Positions 1-64,000 of a stretch of DNA of 64,000 bases are shown here, one piece after another; the first letter of the stretch is position 1; every line of letters starts with the position of its first letter. Origin of the DNA: Rhinopithecus roxellana (taxonomy: Eukaryota; Chordata; Mammalia; Primates; Cercopithecidae); the NCBI RefSeq assembly GCF_007565055.1, contig NC_044558.1, forward strand, positions 81,803,444-81,867,443, in the 5' to 3' direction. The notes under the pieces were generated by a model, which did no database searches, had not been told where the DNA came from, and saw only the letters and a list, made by a program, of their open reading frames with translations. Both the position numbers and the translations under genes were made by a program.

Positions 1-132
1 CACGCAGAGACAGAAGCAGCCTTCCCAGGCTCCTGAGAGTCTGTGGAGATCACCCCGACACTTCTACTGCTCAGAATAAAAGGCTATTGGGAATACTTTC
101 ATTAAGTTCATGAGAGTGGGAAGATGACTCAC

Positions 133-44201
<44,069 letters not shown>

Positions 44202-44687
44202 GGCGGGCCGACCCGCGCCCGGAGGGGCTCGACGGGCGGCAGCGGCTCCGAGCCGCGCAGGCCCACACACTCAGCCGGTGCGGCCCTGGCCTCGAGCTCT
44301 TCCTGTGGCCTGGCCGCGGCCCCGCACCGTGGGGATCCAGGCTGTAGCGGCCGCCCGCCGTTCTGCCACCGCGGCTGCCTCTCCAGCTGCCGCCACAGCA
44401 GTCCGCGAGGTCCCGCCCCCGAGCTACCGCCGGTTCCGGTTCCGCCCCCGCGTCCCGTCCCCCCCGCTGGCCAACCAATGGGCGCCCGAGGTTGCGGCCG
44501 CACGCGGTGGCAGCAGGGCCAACCAGCGCGAACCCGGCGGGGACGACCGCCGCAGCTATAGCTCAGCTGGACTGGACGCAGAGCTGCATCCCGCGCGGCT
44601 CCCCGGCTTACCTGGAGGAGTCTCACCGAGTGTGCACGCCGCGAAGCTCACCCGTTCCTAGTGCACGACCGTGTGCTGCTGCTGCTA

Positions 44688-44690
<3 letters not shown>

Positions 44691-44737
<47 letters not shown>
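44691..44737 (+). repeat. (TG)n microsatellite
   Basis: About 23 TG units at the edge of the CpG island, directly before an antisense Alu. Confidence 0.95.
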
Positions 44738-45018
44738 CAGAATCTCGCCCTGTCGCCCAGGCTGGAGGGCAGTGGCGCGATCTCGGCTCACTGCATCCTC
44801 CGCCTCCCAGGTTCAAGCGATTCTCCAGCCTCAGACTCCCGAGTAGCTGGGACTACAGGGGCGCGCCACCGCGTCCAGCTAATTTTTTTGTATTTTTAGT
44901 AGAGATGGGGTTTCACCATGTTGGCCAGGCTGGTCTCAAACTCCAGACCTCAGGTGATCCGCCCGCCTCGGCCTCCCCAAGTGCTGGGATTACAGGTGTA
45001 AGGCACCGCGCCCGGCCC
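44738..45018 (-). repeat. Alu
   Basis: Immediately follows the (TG)n. Still CpG-rich ('accgcgcccggcc'). Confidence 0.92.
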
Positions 45019-45023
45019 TGCTG

Positions 45024-45320
45024 CTGCTTTTTTATGGACAGGGTTTCCCTCTGTGGCCCAGGGTGGAGTGCAGTGGCACGATCTCGGCTCGCTGCAACCT
45101 TGACCTCCTGAGCTCAAGCGATCCTCCCACCTCAGCCTCTGGAGGAGCTGGGATTACAGACGCGCGACAATCACACCCGGCTAATTTTTTTATAAAATGT
45201 CTGTAGAGAAGGGGTTTCATCAGGTTGGCCAGGCTGATCTCGAACTCTTGAACTCAAGCGATCCTCCCGCGTCGGCCTCCCAAAGCGCTGGGTTATAGGT
45301 GTGAGCCGCTGCCCGGCCAG
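45024..45320 (-). repeat. Alu, old
   Basis: 'ggacagggtttccctctgtg' to 'gccgctgcccggcc'. Confidence 0.88.
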
Positions 45321-45449
45321 ATCCTGGGCTTCTTCGTGAAGTTGGAGTGTGCCGCCAGCATTCCAATCCAATTTTCAAACGTTTCCCACTGACCTGGCAA
45401 GACTCCCCCTGCTCAGTTGCAGTCTCCCCTTCCTGCCCGGCCTGGCCAC

Positions 45450-45790
45450 CACAGGACAATTTTGTCTCGATAGATTTGCCAGCTCCAGGCTTGTCCTGTG
45501 GATGGAGTCACACAGCACCCAGTGTGTGTTCCCCACACCCACTGGGAAGAGGAGTCTCTGCTCACATATCCCCTCCCTTGAGACTGTCTCTGGCCCCTCT
45601 ACGTTGGAGTCACATGCTTGTTCTGTTTCCTTCACTGCGCCTGCCACCATCTGGAATTACCTTGTCTGTGCGTTAGTGCCAGTCTTCCCTGCTAGACTGG
45701 AAGCTCCACCAAGGTGGGGGACATTGTTTCTGCCACTGCGGTATCTCCAAGCCGCAGCACATAGTAGCCACTCAATAAACAGTTCATGAA
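45450..45790. repeat. L2-like fragment between the two genes
   Basis: 'agactggaagctccaccaag' and 'cagcacatagtagccactca' are L2 3' end phrases. Confidence 0.5.
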
Positions 45791-45984
45791 TGCATACAGA
45801 AACGTATAAACTTAGAAAAGTTAAAACCATAGACACCCCAGATCCCATTCTACTGCCAAACTGAGTTTTTTCCCTATTCTAAGTACAAAAGGCATCCTCA
45901 CAAAATCAGGCTAAATTACCTGTCATTTGGAAGTTTTAAATTTATTTTCCATAAATATCTGAAATCCAAAGCTAGTTATACCAG

Positions 45985-46302
45985 GCTGGGCGCCCTGGCT
46001 CACTCCTGTAATCCCAGCACTTAGGGAGGCCAAGGTGGGTGGATCACTTGAGGTCAGGAGTTCGAGAACAGCCTGGGTAACAAAGTAACATAGGGAGACC
46101 CCCTTCTCTACAAAAAAAAAAAAAAGATACAAAAACTAGCCAGGTACAAGCCTGTGGTCCCAGCTACTTGGGAGGCTAAGGTGGGAGGATCACTTGAACT
46201 CAGGAGGTCAAGGCTGCAGTGAGCCGTAATTGTGCCACTGCTCTCCAGCTCTCTAGCCTGGGTAACAGAGTAAGACCATGTCTCAAAAAAAAAAAAAAAA
46301 TC
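45985..46302 (+). repeat. Alu, old
   Basis: Duplicated 'ctctagcctg' near 46245. Confidence 0.88.
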
Positions 46303-46473
46303 CATTCTTCCCACTGAGTGGGGTTGACTGTCCCCATGTGAGGGCCCATGGGAGAAATTCCTAGACTCAGCTAGGAAAAATTGTCCTTCATTGATAACCA
46401 GTTAATTTTTAATGAATAGATTTCATAATTCCTATAGCTAATCATACTTCGTTTTTTGTAAACTGGAGTCTTG

Positions 46474-46773
46474 GTTGGGCATGGTGGCTCCTGCTGGTAA
46501 TCCCAGCACTTTGGGAGGCTTAGGTGGGAGGATTGCTAAAGTCAGGAGTTTGAGACCAGGCCAGGCAACATAGCGAGACCCCTGTCTCCACTAAAAAAAA
46601 AAAAAAAAAAATTAGCCAGGTGTGGTAGCACACACACCTGTAGTCCCAGCTACCTGGGGGAGAATCGCTTGAACCCAGGTGTTTGAGTTTACAGTGAGCT
46701 GTGATCATGCCACTGCACTCCAGCCTGGGCAACAGAGGGAGAACCTGTCTCTAAAAAATAAATAAATAAATAA
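46474..46773 (+). repeat. Alu, old
   Basis: Loss in the right arm near 'acctgggggagaatcgcttg'; taaa tail. Confidence 0.88.
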
Positions 46774-47209
46774 TGAATTAGGGGTATGCTTCTGCTAAAT
46801 GCAACCTTTGGCATATATTTTAGGCGCTTTCATGTACCCCTGGTTTTGTTTTACTTTTCTCTTATTTTCCTCCTGCAGCGCCCACATCTTTCCCCATCAA
46901 TTATTTTGTGTTTTTGTATTATATACATTTTTAAGAATTTCTTAATCCTTTCTATGGAATATGGGAAACATCAATCAACACGAATGTATTAAAAACTAAA
47001 GAAAAGTTTCTCTATGGTATAAATAAAACTCCTATGACTTTAACTAATTTGTGATAAGCTAAAATTTCTAACATTTCTTGAGTTCTTCTCATGTATTTTA
47101 CTCAGTCAGGCCAGTGATGAGAATATTCATTCTGCATCGGATAGCTACATATATGAATTAAAGTCACAGGGCACTTAATAAAAATTTTCTGCAAAAATAA
47201 GACATTTCA
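46774..47209. other. intergenic DNA downstream of TCTN2
   Basis: AT-rich and without repeats I recognise. The probable TCTN2 cleavage site lies at its right edge. Confidence 0.5.
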
Positions 47210-47215
47210 TTTATT
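47210..47215 (-). promoter_or_regulatory. candidate TCTN2 polyadenylation signal
   Basis: AATAAA on the minus strand (tttatt on the plus strand), the first one I see downstream of the TCTN2 stop outside Alu sequence. If used, the 3' UTR is about 650 nt, nearly all of it two antisense Alus. Confidence 0.5.
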
Positions 47216-47289
47216 AAAATTTTATAGAGAAGCATACAAGACTGCAACAAATCACTGAAGTCAAGGTCTAAAGTCTTTGAGAAGTCAGA

Positions 47290-47573
47290 CGGACCGGACA
47301 CAGTGGCTCACGTCTGTGGTCCCAGCACTTTGGGAGGCCGAGGTGGGCAGATCATTTGAGCTCAGGAGTTACAGACCAGCCTGGGCAACATGGCAAAACC
47401 CCGTCTTTACCAAAAATACAGCCAGGCGTGGTGGAGCATCTGTGGTCCCAGCTACACCGGAGGCTGAGGTGGGAGGATTGCATGGGAGGCAGAGATTGCA
47501 GTGAGCTGAGATTGTGCACTGCACTCCAGCCTGGGTGACAGAGTGAGACCCTGTCTCAAAAAAAAAAAAAAAA
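47290..47573 (+). repeat. Alu within the TCTN2 3' UTR
   Basis: Antisense to the gene; head-to-tail with the next one. Confidence 0.9.
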
Positions 47574-47849
47574 GGCTGGTGCGGTGGCTCATGCCAGTAA
47601 TCTCAGCACTTTGGGAGGCTGAGATGGGTGGATCACGAGGTCAGGAGTTCGAGAGCAGCCTGGCCAATATGGTGGAACCCTGTATCTGCCAAAAATACAA
47701 AATTAGCCAGGCATGGTGGTACGTGCCTGTAATCCCAACTCTCCGGAGGCTGAGGCAGGAGAATCGCTTGAACCCAGGAGGAGGAGGTTGAGATGAGCTG
47801 AGATCACGCCACTGCACTCCAGCCTAGGCAACAAGAGCAAAACTCCATC

Positions 47850-47860
<11 letters not shown>
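47574..47860 (+). repeat. Alu that supplies the TCTN2 stop codon
   Basis: S-like. Its nine-A tail (47852-47860) abuts the 'gccaggctttgc' coding end of TCTN2. Confidence 0.92.
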
Positions 47861-63464
<15,604 letters not shown>

Positions 63465-63689
63465 CTAAAGAGAGAACATAAAATAACTTCCACAGGCGTA
63501 CACATGGCCTACCATGATCACACTAAGTCAAAGTATAGCTTATCAAGCAAATATGGTGACCACAACTGCCCAGAGTTGTGACTACAAAACTCTCCCCACT
63601 CCCCAAAAACCATCAGATAGGAGTCCCCGTCCTCTTAGTGTCTAATTATAACTGAGGAGGAAAATCCACAACAAACAAACAAACCAACA

Positions 63690-63774
63690 AAAACCAGGGT
63701 CACTGACATAAAAACAAATACGCAGTTCACTGCTGGTGGCAATACAAAATGGTGCAGACACTGTAGAAAACAAT
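63690..63774 (+). repeat. L1 scrap
   Basis: 'tggcaatacaaaatggtgca' is a decayed L1 ORF2 motif, cut by the Alu at 63775. Confidence 0.5.
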
Positions 63775-64000
63775 TGGCCGGGTACGGTGGCTCACGCCTG
63801 TAATCCCCGCACTTTGGGAGGCCGAGGCGGGTAGATTGCCTGAGGTCAGGAGTTCGAGACCAGTCTGGCCAACATGGTGAAACCTCGTCACTATTAAAAA
63901 TACAAAAAAATTAGCCAGGTGTGGTGGCACACGCCTGTAATCTCAGCTACTTGGGAAGCTGAGGCAGGGGAATCGCTTGAACCAGGGAGGTGGAGGTTGC
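63775..64000 (+). repeat. Alu, cut by the window end
   Basis: Left arm and the start of the right arm. Confidence 0.9.

Noticed and set aside
44202..44270. In-frame extension of ATP6V0A2 exon 1 upstream of the ATG
   Set aside because: The extension begins at GTG, with TGA directly before it at 44273-44271 and no ATG. The known start MGSLFRS is better.
44575..44660. Possible second (bidirectional) promoter on the plus strand
   Set aside because: No plus-strand gene is visible to its right. The nearest gene, TCTN2, runs towards it and ends about 3 kb away.

Overview
This is nuclear DNA from a primate. It has spliced vertebrate genes, about 70 Alu copies or pieces, fragments of L1, L2 and MIR, and primate endogenous retrovirus LTRs. 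Two Alus (11529-11836 and 19370-19673) carry a combination I associate with the Old World monkey AluYR lineage: 'gctcaagcctgtaat', a GGCGAGGTGG-like middle and a modified GATCCRGCCACTGCA. The coding exons also differ at a few residues from the human proteins as I recall them. An Old World monkey (macaque, baboon, guenon or similar) is the best guess. The species cannot be fixed from the sequence alone. || Both genes lie on the minus strand and both are cut by the window. The 5' part of ATP6V0A2 (V-ATPase V0 subunit a2) runs from its CpG-island promoter near 44.2-44.6 kb down to exon 15 at 133-343. That is 15 exons and 645 codons with an intact frame; the last exons lie beyond base 1. Upstream of it, the 3' part of TCTN2 (tectonic-2, ciliary transition zone) occupies 63.46-47.2 kb as its last ten coding exons, also in frame throughout. 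About 3 kb of Alu/L2-rich DNA separates the TCTN2 3' end from the ATP6V0A2 promoter. || The introns hold the unusual structure. Intron 2 of ATP6V0A2 carries a RPL27 processed pseudogene (27502-28013). It also carries a complete but dead HERV-H/LTR7 provirus (28315-35835, plus strand, 5-bp target duplication ACTTC) and a 505-bp solo LTR inserted inside an Alu (36661-37165, duplication AGGAG). Intron 6 carries a 1085-bp ERVK-type solo LTR (14776-15860, duplication GTCCTG). Intron 9 contains a near-palindrome of about 600 bp (6019-6614). || The most striking region is the 5' end of the HERV-H provirus. The first about 130 bp of its 5' LTR, together with about 135 bp of the neighbouring host DNA, has been copied in inverted orientation into the viral leader (29103-29372). 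Directly at that breakpoint a 52-bp unit has expanded into 22 almost identical copies (29371-30514). TCTN2 has its own oddity: its stop codon lies in the A-tail/first bases of an antisense Alu, so the last residues and most of the 3' UTR are Alu-derived. No microbial system, CRISPR array or structural RNA gene was seen.
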